A stretch of DNA of 64,000 nucleotides from Caenorhabditis elegans (GCF_000002985.6 NC_003281.10:12028001-12092000); one strand, 5' to 3'. Numbered from the stretch's first letter, positions 21,701 through 31,762 are shown. Notes: generated by a model from the letters alone, not told the origin. Made by a program: numbers and translations.

Positions 21701-24293
21701 ATTTTTCGTTTTTCGAATTTTTAAATTCGAAAAAGTTTCGTTTTTCGATTTTTTTATTTTTTTTTGATTTTTAACAATTCGAAAATTTTTCTTTTTTCGA
21801 ATTAAAATTTTTTTTTTTCGTTTTTCAAATTTTTTCGATTTTTTAAATTCGAAAATTCGAAAATTTTTCGTTTTTCGATATTTTAAATTTTTTTTTTTTG
21901 ATTTTTAACAATTCGAAAAATTTTCGTTTTTCTTCATTATTAAAAACTCGAGTAGTAGAACCGCGCGGCAGGCTTGCAGTCGAAGCCCCGTCCCTAATAC
22001 ATTGTGAAATCAACGGAGCGATCGTCCTGGAGAGACTGTAGTATAGGAGTGTACTAACTAAAATCAATTCTAGTCCTCATCGCCGCAGTTTCAAAATGTT
22101 GAGCGCTGAAAACATGCTTCTTCCATGCCGCTGCCATTTTCTGTGGTTCATCGACAAGATTGGCGTCGAACTCGATGTAAGTACAGCACGAAACACAGAA
22201 ACGGAACATTTTCCCGGTTGTCTCCTTGAAATCATCGATAACTTCCAGCGGTGGATCCGGATAAACACGAACATCTTCGGATAGCTGGGATTTTATAAGA
22301 CTCGGGAAGTGAGACAGTGTACGCGCCACTTTTTTCGTGTCATTCTCCAGTGTTAACGTGGATATGAGCATCTTCAGTGCTTTCGCTCGTCTTTCAGGGC
22401 CATCTAGTTGTTGAGCCAAATAGGAATTGTAAGAGTGAATCATGTTCTGGAAATTTTGATTATATTTAATTTGTGCAACTCAGTGCGCTCGCTAACCAGG
22501 TATTTCATTGCGTGATATTCCGAACTAAAATGCTCCAGGACTTGATCATCCCCATTCACTAGTGCGTAGCAAATTGTGCAAATTCGTTCATCACCAGCAT
22601 TAATGAGATATCGATAGCCACATGGCTGGCTCAGGAGCCACGAGCCATCATCGTCCTTCTCCGTCCAGTGAAGCTGTGCTTGAGATTCTCCAGTCTTGAA
22701 TTCATCGAAGATCTCTTGAGGGTGAACTGGAAAGGTTTTGAATATTTGAAATTTGAATATTTTCAAATTTTAAAAATTTTGTAATTCTAAATTCTAACAT
22801 TCATTTATCGCCGACAAAACCGCCGCTCGTTGTTGGTGCATTGTGCTCTCACAATGATGAGCACGTGATTTTTCCTTCGTGTACTTCCCTGCCACCACAA
22901 CCGGAGCCACCTCGTTGCAAGTCTGAATAATGATATCGAATATTCTTGAAATATATTAGTTATCGGTAATAAATACATACACTACAATGCAGAACACTGC
23001 GATTCGCGTCATTCGGACACTGCTGAAACGTCACATCCACCTGATCTTCGATTCCGAACTTTGCTTTACCATCAGCAGTGCTGAGTGGCATTCGTAGGAT
23101 GCTCGGAGGCTGAAGCCCATCGATTCCACCGTCTCTTGCGAAAATTCGCTCGGCCGCAGAACGATATCGTTCATATTTCGCATACTCGTCATCTTCGCAT
23201 TCTTCTTCGATCTGCTCCTTCTCGTCACACTCACATTCGTCCTGAATTGATGGGAAAACTCAAAAATCGTGTTGAAATAATGGAAAATTGTAAAAAATTA
23301 ATATTTAAAAAAAAAGGTATTTTCTCTCTTTTATGCAGAAACCCCGCTCTCGATTTTGAACATATAGACCCAAAATGAGCTCAAATAAACGAATTTCGTA
23401 ACAAAACTTCTCAAAAATTGTTCAAAAATTTTTTCTGGCGGTTCAAAATTAGCTAAAAATCTCGAATTTTGTCCACTTTTCAGTGTTACAGAAGTCTGAA
23501 GTTAACTTTTTTTGGAATTATCATCTTTAGTTTATCTCATTCAACTTCGTTTATTAAAGTACATTTAATGCCGATAGAATATATACTTTAATAAATGAAA
23601 CTGAATGAGATAAGCTACCAAAATATGCAATAAAAAAGTCAACTTCGAGCCGCTGTGACACTGAAAAGAGGCCAAAATTCGAGATTTTTAGCTAATTTTG
23701 AACCGCCATAAAACTTTTTTGAACAATTTTTGAGCAATTTCGTTACGAAATTTGTTCTTTTGAGCACATTTTGAGTCTATACGTTCAAAATCATTCCTGC
23801 ACATTACCATATAATTCCGAATATGATCCATTGAATTGAGATGAGCATCCGCCAACTCATAAGTGTCTCCAACTTCGTAGCAAGTAGCACACGTCCAGAA
23901 ATTCGTTTTTTCTTGATTCGAAACTCCGACTTGTTGAATTTCCTGGCATTGGTGGAGGCCTAATTTTCCAAAAATGATATTATAAATTATCCAGAATATC
24001 CCGTACTCACCAATGATGGGAATCTTCTTCAGCTTATATCTTTCAAGCATCTCCGATACCGCCATAGTTCCATGAATGGTGGATTCATCCCGGAAAAACT
24101 TGTGCAAATTCCACTTCTAAAGGTAACAAATGAATTTTTTTCCCCAAAAAAAAAAAGGAAATTCTCAAAAAAATACCTTCACATGTCTCTTGCTAGCACG
24201 ATGCTCCAATTTCTCCTTTTCGCTTGCAAAAATCGATCGACAAGCGATGCAATAGCCATCGCTAGTCCAAATTTCGCTATCGTCTTCTTCCAT
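3704..24293 (-). CDS. Nine-finger U1-like C2H2 zinc-finger protein with charged helix, RS domain and Gln-rich tail (28 exons)
   Basis: Probably a nuclear RNA-binding or RNA-processing factor, inferred from domains only; the gene name is not recognised with certainty. The model reads from ATG at 24293 to TAA at 3706-3704 in 1,944 codons with all phases consistent. Exons: 24293-24177, 24116-24011, 23959-23808, 23241-22981, 22922-22799, 22726-22497, 22446-22059, 21104-21025, 20963-20802, 20754-20635, 20584-20434, 19664-19552, 18281-18093, 17988-17517, 16014-15776, 14831-14595, 11557-11397, 11300-11218, 10980-10871, 10816-10697, 10184-10089, 9821-9078, 8114-7941, 7061-6968, 6673-6165, 5239-4916, 4589-4479, 3871-3704. 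Nine fingers have C-x2-C...H-x5-H (mostly x12 between), the U1/matrin spacing; the first is residues 15-37 and the last about 1179-1200. Residues about 889-968 form a Lys/Glu/Arg-rich helix, about 1325-1390 an RS/RD domain, and about 1530-1944 is Pro/Gln-rich. An AATAAA overlaps the stop (3708-3703). Isoforms are likely. Confidence 0.88.
3895..4440. repeat. Array of GGCGCGAAATTCAAATTT units
   Basis: Roughly a dozen units with core TTTGGCGCGAAATTCAAA separated by A- or T-runs, in the last intron (4478-3872) of the zinc-finger gene. Each unit joins an E2F-like GCGCGAAA to a CHR-like TTCAAA. A second array lies at 8185-8990. Confidence 0.85.
5300..6080. repeat. CCAATCAG / GTGGGCGGAG repeat array
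   Basis: Alternating CCAATCAGCGATTCGCTCCG and CCACTTTTCAACCAATCAGA in both orientations, separated by T-runs, inside an intron (6164-5240) of the zinc-finger gene. The family recurs at 31690-31762, 35840-36790 and 39895-39990. Confidence 0.9.
8185..8990. repeat. Second array of TTTGAATTTCGCGCCAA units
   Basis: Same unit as at 3895-4440 in the opposite orientation, repeated more than fifteen times with T-runs, filling the intron 9077-8115 of the zinc-finger gene. Units vary at one or two bases (TTTGAATTTCGCGCCAA, TTTGAGTATCGCGCCAA). Confidence 0.88.
9885..10060. repeat. CGGCAAAT/TTGCCGG repeat block
   Basis: Same family as 49-330, in the intron between two exons of the zinc-finger gene. Confidence 0.85.
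10214..10345. repeat. Short fold-back with TCTCGACACGAAA arms
   Basis: The left arm TCTCGACACGAAATTTTTTA is matched by the inverted TCGCGTCGAGAC on the right; inner arms CGAAAAGGTGTGCGCCTTTA and AAAGGCACACATTTTCG pair around a short loop. Intronic. The rest of the intron (10346-10696) is A/T runs only. Confidence 0.75.
12389..13134. mobile_element. Long fold-back element, GGTGGA(C/G)TA family, copy A
   Basis: A palindrome of about 745 bases: left arm from AAAGGTGGACTACGCC through GCCTATGGTACCACAATGAC, right arm ending GGCGTGTCTTAGAGCAATTT and GTAGTCCACCTTTAA. The arms run deep (CCGCCAATTGGATTTG, GCGCGCTTG) to a centre near 12760. No coding capacity. Related full copy at 29257-29983, truncated copy at 40555-41253 and fragments at 50740, 59322 and 62668. 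It lies in the 3-kb intron (14594-11558) just upstream of the nested RRM gene. Confidence 0.85.
13431..14091 (+). CDS. 155-residue RRM-like protein nested antisense in an intron of the zinc-finger gene
   Basis: Three exons (13431-13449, 13597-13792, 13839-14091) join in frame with good splice sites (A|GTGAGT, TG|GTAAGT, TTTCAG) to give 155 residues starting MDAAEKMNTATEQLKRSF and ending VVKKQI with TAA. Residues about 7-70 are helical, with a heptad-like stretch (LRTGLSEMTVRLEECGQTKK). Residues about 78-152 look like a single RRM: a beta1/RNP2-like CILVGNIP, a helix (SSEMMGHFGG), a beta2 strand (FTGILF), an RNP1 region (KTVRILFDE) without the usual aromatics, and a second helix (SAEAAAKDIDG). 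Loss of the RNP aromatics suggests protein contacts or a degenerate RRM rather than classical RNA binding. It is transcribed against its host and sits wholly within one host intron (14594-11558). It keeps its own introns, so it is not a retrocopy. The gene was not recognised by name. Confidence 0.85.
14870..15760. mobile_element. Fold-back element with a second fold-back inserted in its loop
   Basis: Outer arms: left GCCAGAGACATTCTCATTAG and GAGCGCGCCGTGTC near 14940, right GACACGGCGCGC-like sequence and CCAATGAGAAT near 15670, continuing outward (AACGTGAAAATTTC against TTTTTCACGTCGATATTC). The interior holds a different palindrome at about 15305-15545 with TTCTGAGAATGCGTATTACA ends. The outer family recurs at 24805-25255. 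Intronic in the zinc-finger gene. Confidence 0.8.
16771..17470. mobile_element. 700-base fold-back element with near-perfect arms
   Basis: The left end AAGGGAATGACGTTAAAACT and the right end (reverse complement) AGTTTTAACGTCATTCCCTT match. The arms continue for about 290 bases, including ATCGATATGAAATAAACG, GTGGCTCACGTGGGCTGG and GAACATCATGTCTTTGAAGC. The central loop is about 100 bases (17060-17160). It lies in the intron 17516-16015 of the zinc-finger gene, ending about 47 bases beyond that exon's donor. Arms this well matched suggest recent origin or conversion. Confidence 0.88.
17123..17135. promoter_or_regulatory. Perfect three-unit heat-shock element motif
   Basis: GAATGTTCTAGAA matches GAAnnTTCnnGAA exactly. 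It lies in the single-copy loop of the fold-back element at 16771-17470. Whether HSF-1 binds it is not known from sequence. Confidence 0.5.
18009..18086. repeat. Short GATCTAC / CCCGCATTTTTGTAGATC hairpin
   Basis: A minimal version of the CACGTG-ended element family found at 46.4-57.7 kb: TTGATCTACAAAAAACGCGG against CCCGCATTTTTGTAGATCAA. It is in the short intron between two exons of the zinc-finger gene. Confidence 0.75.
18370..19360. repeat. 1-kb CGGCAAAT/TTGCCGGAA array
   Basis: Largest block of this family in the window, in the intron 19551-18282. Sub-blocks with GGAAAAACGGCAATTTCCGA and GAAACTGTAAAATTTGCC are repeated five or six times at variable spacing. It produces long spurious open frames on both strands. 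Confidence 0.9.
19739..20423. mobile_element. 685-base fold-back element, TTCTGAGAATGCGTATTACA ends
   Basis: The left end GGGAACACAGAATTCTGAGA is mirrored by TCTCAGAATTCTGTGTTCCC at the right. The arms contain TTTGACGCGCAAAATATAAC, CTCGTAGCGAAAACTACAG, GTGTCGATTTACGG and a deep inner arm (AGGAGTTTACTCATCAAAAT). Longest member of the family also seen at 2935 and 15305. Intronic. Confidence 0.88.
21330..21950. repeat. TTTTTCG low-complexity block with a 239-base tandem duplication
   Basis: Runs of TTCGTTTTTCGATTTTTT. The segment beginning AAATTCGAAAAAGTTTCG at about 21481 recurs at about 21722 and stays near-identical for roughly 190 bases. Intronic in the zinc-finger gene. Confidence 0.8.
23349..23796. 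repeat. Fold-back element filling an intron
   Basis: The left arm GACCCAAAATGAGCTCAAAT and TCTCGAATTTTGTCCACTTT is mirrored on the right (GAGCACATTTTGAGTC, AAAATTCGAGATTTTTAGC). The inner arms pair around AGTTTATCTCATTCAACTTC. It takes up most of the intron 23807-23242 of the zinc-finger gene. Confidence 0.82.
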
Positions 24294-25567
24294 TTTTCGA
24301 GATCTAAATTATTAATTAGGAATAAGAATTAGGAAAACGAAAAAAAAAATCTTCGGGGAAAAAAAAGATACGAAATGCGAAGAAATAACGCAAAATAAGA
24401 AATATCGAAATATGTCGAAAATTGCCGGGGAAAACAAAATTGCTGCATTAATGAATATAAAAATGTAGAAAAAAAAAATATTCAGAAGAATAAAGGATTC
24501 AGGTTAAAGCAAATCTTCAATGGGTCGTGATAAAAAATCGAGATAAACGGGGGGAAGAATTTTTTTAAATGTACACTGAAAAAATAAACAAAAAAATCAC
24601 ATAAATAGCTGGGGAATTCGAGATGGAGCAATATAATTGGTGATAATTTTTTTTTTTGGTTGGTAAATTGATTGAGGAAGACTTGACGGCGGTTTAGACG
24701 AGTGATGGGTGATTCTGAAAATTAAAATTTTTTGAAAAATTATTTAAAGGCAGAGTGTAAATAGAAAATCGAATATCTATTAGAAAAAATTCGAAAAAAA
24801 ACAACGATTTTCAAACTCGCGCCAGAGACATTCTCATTGGAGCGCGCCGTGTCTTGTGTCGATTTACGAGTCAATTTCAGCTTTTTCTGGTTTTTTTGTG
24901 CTGAAAATTCATTTTTTCGTGTCATTGAACATTTTATTATCATAAAATTCCCCTATTTTGAATAAAATCGATAATTTGTCGATTTTTTGATTTTCCAGAA
25001 AATTTAAAAATCGAATTTCAAAAAATAATACTATTTAAATTCGATTTTTAAATTTTCTGGAAAATCAAAAAATCGACAAATTATCGATTTTATTGAAAAT
25101 AGGGAAATTTTATGATAATAAAATGTTCAATGACACGAAAAAATGAATTTTCAACACAAAAAAAACCAGAAAAAGTTGAAATTGGCTCGTAAATCCACAC
25201 AAGACACGGCGCGCTCCAATGAGAATGTCTCTGGCGCGAGTTCGAAGATCATCGTATTTTCGCGATTTTCCGCTGAAATAGAATGTCAGGAATTTTCTAA
25301 ACATAAATATTCGAAATATTCGGCACTCCCGGATTAAAAATTCGATGAAAAATGTTATTTAAAGACCCATGCGCACTTCTTTTTGTTAATAATAAAACTC
25401 CAATTTCAACGGGTTTTTTCACTCTCAGAATTAGGATATTATTTGAAAATTGAAAATTCATCCTTCAAACCTTGCAACAACTTACCCGACAAAATTCTAT
25501 CGTTTCCTGAACTTTTTTTAAAACTATTTTAATTGCCGAGAAATGACTTAAAAATCAAAAAAAAAAA
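24294..25567. other. Intergenic: arx-3 stop to zinc-finger gene start
   Basis: Both neighbours are on the minus strand, so this is the likely promoter region of the zinc-finger gene. It holds AT-rich sequence (24294-24800), a fold-back element (24805-25255) and 300 bases of unremarkable sequence. No gene or clear promoter motif seen. Confidence 0.7.
24805..25255. mobile_element. Fold-back element, GCGCCAGAGACATTCTCATT family
   Basis: The left arm CTCGCGCCAGAGACATTCTC and GCGCGCCGTGTC is mirrored at 25205-25245. The arms continue through CATTTTATTATCATAAAATT to a centre near 25040. Same family as the outer element at 14870-15760. Confidence 0.85.
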
Positions 25568-28500
25568 TTAAATTAAATCACAAACCTTCAAATCCCAAAG
25601 TGCAACAATTCCGTCAGTTCCACATGTTGTGAATTTCACAACATTTCCGACGGTTCCAGAGTGAGGTAGGATTTGACTGAAAAAATTATTTTTTTTTTTG
25701 GAATTTCTGTTTTTTTTTTGTTCGGTAGATTTACGAGCTCGTGTACAAAAACCGAACAAAATTTTTTTTTTTCAAAAAAATTTTTTTAATTTGATTTGGA
25801 AAGGAAATTTCGTTAATTAAATTTTTTCGATTTTCTCTGAAATACGGTAACCGGTCTCGAAACGACGAAATGTTGTTAGTACTGTAGTTACAAATTTTAA
25901 TTGAAAATTTCCGGCAAATCGGCAAATCGGAAATTTGCCGGAATTTAAAATTTCCGAAAAATCGGCAATTTGCCAGAATTGAACATATCCGGCAAATCGG
26001 TGAATTGTCAGAATTGAAAATTTCCGGCAAATCAGGAAATTGCCGGAATTGAAAATTTCCGACTAATCTACAAATTGCCGGAATTGAAAATTTCCGGCAA
26101 ATCGGTAAATTGCAGTAATTCAAAATTTCCGACTAATCTACAAATTGCCGGAATTGAGAATTTCCGGCAAATCGGTAAATTGCCGGAATTGAAAATTTCC
26201 GGCAAATCGGCAATTTGCCAGAATTAAACATTTCCGACAAATCGGCATACCGAAAAATTGTCAGAATTGAAAATTTCCGGCAAATCAGAAAATTGCCGGA
26301 ATTGAAAATTTCCGACTAATCTACAAATTGCCGGAATTGAAAATTTCCGGCAAATCGGTAAATCGGCTTCGTTTCTGCGAAATTTTTTCCGATTTTGAAC
26401 AGTTTTATTTTTGATGAATTTTTTGTCCGAATTTTTTGAGATTCCAAAAATCCTACGATTTCGGGGTTATTTTATGCATTTTTCATTAAAAAATCTGGGA
26501 ATATTTAACGCAAAACTGCAAAAAATTGGCGTTTTTCACAAAACTCACGTAATTCGATTTTGATGGAGTGTCTTCAAGGCGACGTTAATCTTTTCCGCAG
26601 CATTATTTCTATAAAAATTGGAGGAATTAAAATACTTTATTTTTGATGATATTTATTCACCGATCGATATTTTTGAACAGCTGAAGAGCACTGTTAACCG
26701 TCGATGACTTGGCCGCTGATGGGACATCCAATTTGCAAACTTCTTTCAAAACATCTTGAGACACTACAAAGAGCACCGGCGAGCAGTCGTGACCCTATAG
26801 AAAAGCAGATAAATCGATTTGTAAACTTAAAAAAAAATCAGTGCCGCATAGAAAAATGGGCGGGGTGTGCAACCTTTTTTTTAAATGTTTTTACAACCAA
26901 AACATCTTCACAAGTTTATTTATATTCGAAAAAAGATTAAAAAAACAAGTAAAATTGAATTTTTGTGTGGAAAAAAATCAACAAAAAACCGCGCGCCGCA
27001 GGGTTGCGAAATTACGCTCCGCCTCTTTTTCTGTGCGGCGACGCTGCTTTATCTGCAAAATTTCGTGAAACTTACAGCCGTGACAACACTGTTCTCAGTA
27101 ATCCATTCGACTGTTGTGAACGGCAGATGAATGGTCAGCAAGTTTTGAACTTTTTGGCTGTCCTGGAAATAGAGGAAAAAATCGATATTTTTTTCGAAAA
27201 AAAAAATGCATAGACACCAAAATGCGCTCAAATTAACGAATTTCGAAATTAAATTTCTCAAAAATTATTGAAAAAATTTTAATGACGGTTCAAATGACCG
27301 AAATAGGTCAAAAATGGCTAAAAAATGACTGAAAAAGACGAAAATGGCCAAAAAATTACCTAAAATTGGCAAAAATGATTGAAAAAGACGAAAAATGACC
27401 GAAAAATGACCTAAAATTGGCAAAAAATGACCGAAATTGGCTAGCAATGGCCAAAAATGACTGAAAAAGACTAAAAATGGCCAAAAAATGACCTAAAATT
27501 GGCCAAAAATGACTGAAAAAGACTAAAAATGGCCGAAAAATGACCGAAATTGGCAAAAAATAACCGAAATTGGCTAGAAATGGCCAAAAGTGACTGATAT
27601 TGACTTCAAAAGACTAAAAATGACGGAATAAGACCAAACCTGACCAAAAAAGTGGTCAAAAATGACAAAAGATGACCGAAATTGGCCAAAAATTACAAAA
27701 ATTATTGAAATTGACTAAAAACGACCGGAACTGACAAAAAATTGGCCAAGAGTGACTAAAAATGACCGGAATTAGCTAGAAATGGCCAAAAACACTAAAA
27801 ATAACCAACTTTTGGCAAAAAAAAATATCGGAATAGGTCAAAACTAACACAAATTGGTCAAAAATGACGAAAAAAGACCAAAACGGACAACAAATTAGTC
27901 AAAAATGACTAAAAAGTAACCAACTTTTGGAAAAAAAAATTATCGAAATTGGCCAAAAAAACCTCAAAATGGCCAAAATGACTAAAAATGAGCAATTTTT
28001 GGCGCCAAAGATAGCTGAAAATGAAGCCATTTTTCACTGCAACTTTTTCCTCACGAGGGACGAGGAAAAGTGGTTTCTAGGCCATGGTCGAGGGGCCGAC
28101 AAGTTTCAGCGGCCATTTATCTTGTATTGTTTTCCGCCTGTTTTCTTTCGTTTTTCACTGAATTTTTTTCGTTTTTTCTTAATAAAACAGATAAATAAAT
28201 ATTTTTTGCAGATGCTAAAACAATTTCCAAGTGAAAAAATCATGTATTCAGTGGGCAAGCAGCGGTGAAAGTGGTCAATGTAATATGATGGATTACGGGA
28301 ATAAAAAACCTAAACTTTTTCTTAAACATGATACATATGATGCTTAGATGCTGAAGCTACCTGATTTTCATATCAAGACCGCTGAAAAAGTTTTGAGGTT
28401 TCCAAAATTCAACTTTTTCGGTGAAAAATTCGAGATTTTCGCACAAAAAGTGGAATTTTGAAAACCTCAAAACTTTTTCAGCGGTCTCGATATGAAAATC

Positions 28501-30455
28501 AGGTAGTTTCAGCATCTAAGCAGCATATTTATCATGTTTGGAAAAAAGTTTAGGTTTTGTATTCCCGTAATCCATCATATTGCATTGACGACTTTCACCG
28601 CTGCTTGCCCACTGAATACACTTTTTTTACTTGGAAATCGTTTTGGCATCTGCAAAAAATATTTATTTATCAGTTTTAATAAGGAAAAACGGGAAAAAGC
28701 TGTGAAAAACGAAAGAAAACAGGCGGAAAACAAAGCAAGATAAATGGCCGCTGAAACTTGTCGGCCCCTCGGCCATGGCCTAGAAACCACTTTTCCTCGT
28801 CCCTCGTGAGGAAAAAGTTGCAGTGATTTCTCGAATTTTTGGAAAGGCTTCATTTCAAAATTCGTCCGCTCGAGCGCATTTTATGCGCTCCTCCTTTTAA
28901 ATATAAACTAACAACTGTCGAATCGACAAATGAAACCGATGAATCATGAGAAACAAAAGCCAACCGACACCCGGACGGCGAAAAAGCGACTCGATGAACC
29001 CATCCACCGACGGAATATTCACTCATCAACTGTCCGAACGGCATTTTTTGCCCCCACGGATTTGGCGACGGCTTCTCGTCGACCTCTTTCACGTAGGCAG
29101 AAAATACACGACACTTGAAATCACACGATCCAACGGCCAGAAGAACATTGTTCGAATGCCAATCAAGGCAGGTGACGGTGGAGCGAATCGGCTTCTTGAT
29201 TTGTTTCGAGACCCACCTGAAAATTGGTAAAACTTAAAAAATTGTTTTTTTTCTTAAATGTGGAGTAGCGTCAGTGAGGAAATTGCTCTAAAACACGCCT
29301 ATGGTACCATAATGACCGAATATCATGATAAAAATTTTTTTAAAAATTTACTAGATTTTATATGATTTTTTGAAAATTGAAAAAATCTCAGTTTTTGCCT
29401 AATTCCTATTTGAATTTCCGCCAATTGGATTTGTTCGATGGAGCGCGCTTGCACGTTTTTAAATTTATTCATTTCATTTTTTGTTATTTTCCACCGATTT
29501 TTAATGTTTTCGATGTATTTTTGTTTGAATTTTAGAGAAAAAGTCAAAATAATTGCAAATTTTCGATTAAAAAGCACGCTTCAAGCGTGAATCAGAGAAA
29601 TTAACAAATTCAAGTTTGAAATCGTTTAAAAGCGTCATTTTTTCATTTTAACTGTAAGCGTGCTTTTTAATCGAAAATTTGCATTTATTTTGACTTTTTC
29701 TCTAAAATTCAAGCAAAAATACACCGAAAACATCAAAAATCGGTGGAAAATAAGAAAAAATAAAATAAATAAATTTAAAAACGTGCAAGCGCGCTCCATC
29801 GAACAAATCCAATTGGCGGAAATTCAAATAGGAATTAGGGGAAAACTGTGATTTTTCCAATTTTCAAAAAATTATATAAAATCTAGAAAATTTTTTTGAA
29901 TTTTTTTATCATGATATTCGGTCATTGTGGTACTATAGGCATGTTTTAAAGAAATTTCTCCACTGACGCTACTCCACCTTTAATTCCCAACCCTACCAGT
30001 CATTTTCCTTCTCATAATAGCAGACAGACACCAGCTTAGCGCCACTTCCGACGGCAAACTTGTTCTCCAGCGGAGACCATTTGACATAAGTGGCGGCGCG
30101 ATTAAAGCGGACGAGCACGAGCTCGGGCTTCCACACGTTTTTGTCGAATGTCCACACGAAAGCGTTCTTATCCTGGGAACATGAGACGATTCTGTTGGTT
30201 TTTGTACCCCAGTCGAGGCCTGTTACAGGAAGGTCGTGCTCGGAAAGCGTATGGATTGATTGCCAATCTCCGTTGCGCCACTCGAAAATGTGAATATCAT
30301 TTGACGACGCGGATACGGCAATTTCTGGAAGCAATAAATACCAAAACTGTGAAGATTTATACGGAAAACCAACGAGTGCGATCCTTATTCCAAGCGTGAC
30401 AAGTGATCGGACCGATTCCAAAGTTCCAGTGGAGAACGGGAACGCCGGACGACAT
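25568..30455 (-). CDS. arx-3: ARPC1/p41-Arc, WD40 subunit of the Arp2/3 complex
   Basis: ARPC1 is a seven-bladed beta-propeller in the Arp2/3 complex, which nucleates branched actin in the cytoplasm and cortex; in C. elegans the complex is needed for embryonic morphogenesis (family knowledge). Exons 30455-30374, 30324-29997, 29216-28913, 27162-27076, 26794-26661, 26608-26549 and 25676-25568 join in frame to 367 codons plus stop, close to the usual 370-372. Family hallmarks seen: [18 protein letters not shown] near the N-terminus, [34 protein letters not shown], the [20 protein letters not shown] insert loop, [13 protein letters not shown] and [15 protein letters not shown] near the C-terminus. 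The third exon could end three bases earlier (28916). Introns 2 and 3 carry fold-back elements and a degenerate tandem array. It is divergent from zyg-8, 3.3 kb away. Confidence 0.96.
25905..26370. repeat. CGGCAAAT/TTGCCGGAATTGAAAA array
   Basis: Tandem-like units of TTGCCGGAATTGAAAATTTC and CGGCAAATCGG, period about 37 bases, in the last intron of arx-3 (26548-25677). Confidence 0.88.
26835..27068. repeat. GCCGCAGGGTTGCGAAATTACGC fold-back, abutting an arx-3 exon
   Basis: The right arm GTTGCGAAATTACGCTCCGC with CTCTTTTTCTGTGCGGCG pairs with a degenerate left arm at 26835-26880. The same family occurs at 33985-34320 and around 42000-42980. Its right end comes within about ten bases of the donor of arx-3 exon 4. 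Confidence 0.7.
27265..28010. repeat. Degenerate short-period tandem array (AAAATGACCGAAATTGGC)
   Basis: More than forty short units such as AAAATGACTGAAAAAGAC, AAATTGGCAAAAAATGACC and AAATGGCCAAAAAATG in arx-3 intron 3. The long minus-strand open frames here are artefacts. Confidence 0.85.
28030..28835. mobile_element. 800-base fold-back element in arx-3 intron 3
   Basis: The left arm GCAACTTTTTCCTCACGAGG, GGAAAAGTGGTTTCTAGGCC and ATGGTCGAGGGGCCGACAAG is mirrored at 28755-28830. The inner arms CTGAAGCTACCTGATTTTC and GAAAATCAGGTAGTTTCAG flank a centre near 28440. Confidence 0.87.
29257..29983. mobile_element. Long fold-back element, GGTGGAGTAGCG family, copy B
   Basis: Ends TGGAGTAGCGTCAGTGAGG and CACTGACGCTACTCCACCTT. 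The arms carry CCTATGGTACCATAATGACC, CCGCCAATTGGATTTG and GAGCGCGCTTGCACG. It fills arx-3 intron 2 (29996-29217) almost completely. Confidence 0.87.
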
Positions 30456-31689
30456 CGCCTGAAAACTGACCTAAACTCACAAAAAATAGATTTAAAACAC
30501 CACATTTTAAATAAAAATTTTGAAAAAAACGACAAAAAACCCGTGTTTGCTTGAGAAAAATCAACGAAAATCGATTTACGGCTTATTTTGTCGACAATTT
30601 TCCGCGGAAATTAATCATCTGTGCAAACACGGCGACGACAGATTGCGGACCGGGCACCCGATTCGACGACAAATTAGTTTCTTTTGTTCTCTTTTCGACA
30701 GATTTTTCTCAAAAAATGTTAGGTTTTTTCTCGAAATTTACATTAAAAACTCGATTTTTTCTGGGTTAAAACCCTTAAAACTCGATTAAAATTCGCCCAA
30801 ATGCTTTATTTTCAATGATTTCCCGGAAAAAATCGCAATTTTCAGATCTCGAACAACATACTCGGCAAAATCCATAGTTTAGAAACTATTTATAGGTACG
30901 TTGGAGAAGCCTTAAAAAAATGAATTTTAACCGATTTTTTCTCTTATTTTCTGCGGTTTTTACCTTCTGAAAGCCTCCCTCCGTGTGGAATTTGTAGTTT
31001 TTTTAAATTTTTTTCGCAATTTTCAAATTTTTCCATTCTGCAGAACATAACGTTCTTTTTCTCATCAATTGCTGTGAAAACGAGGAGGCTCTCTCAATTT
31101 CGCAACGAGATCCTTCCACGAGAGGAGGAAAACTGAGATTTAGTGTTCCCATGGAGACGCAGACAGACTTCTATCAACTCGCTATTCAGTTCAAAAGCTC
31201 ACGAGTTTTTGCGGTTAAGCCGGTCGAAATTGAATATTAGACGTTAAAATCAAGGCTGGAAATTAGAAATTTCGCTAAATTGCCATGTTTTCAAATTTTT
31301 CACCAGCAGTTTTTCTGGAAATTTCGAAATTTTAGTTTTTATAGTTTTTACAATGCGAAATTGAACCAATTTTAAAGCATTTTTCTTGAAATTCGAAGGA
31401 ATTTGCCACGAAAAATATATTTTTTATGATTTTTTCTAAAATTTTTATGTCAAAATAAATCGAAATTCGACTTTTTCGGGTTTTCACAGAAAAAAAACCC
31501 AAAAAATAGTCTCGAATTCGGAAAAAGCGCGAAAAATTGAAAAAAGCCAATTTTAAAAAAAATTTTCATTTTGGCTGTTTGAATTCGCGAATTTGAATTT
31601 CCCGCCAAACTTTTTTTCTAAGAAAATTCGAATTTTCCCCGTTTTTTTCAGAAAAAATCGAGAAAAAGTTAACAACACGACTAATCAGC

Positions 31690-31762
31690 ATATTCAAACT
31701 CCGCCCACTCCATCTGATTGGTTGAAAAGTGGGCGGCGCAAATCGCTGATTGGCCGGAGTTT
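31690..31762. repeat. Single CCAATCAG / GTGGGCGG unit
   Basis: CTCCGCCCACTCCATCTGAT followed by TTGGTTGAAAAGTGGGCGG and CGCTGATTGG; same family as 5300-6080. Confidence 0.85.

Noticed and set aside
30990..31148. 53-codon minus-strand frame upstream of arx-3
   Set aside because: No splice signal links it to arx-3 and no similarity is recognised. It is more likely 5' UTR or promoter, but it could be an unrecognised small gene.
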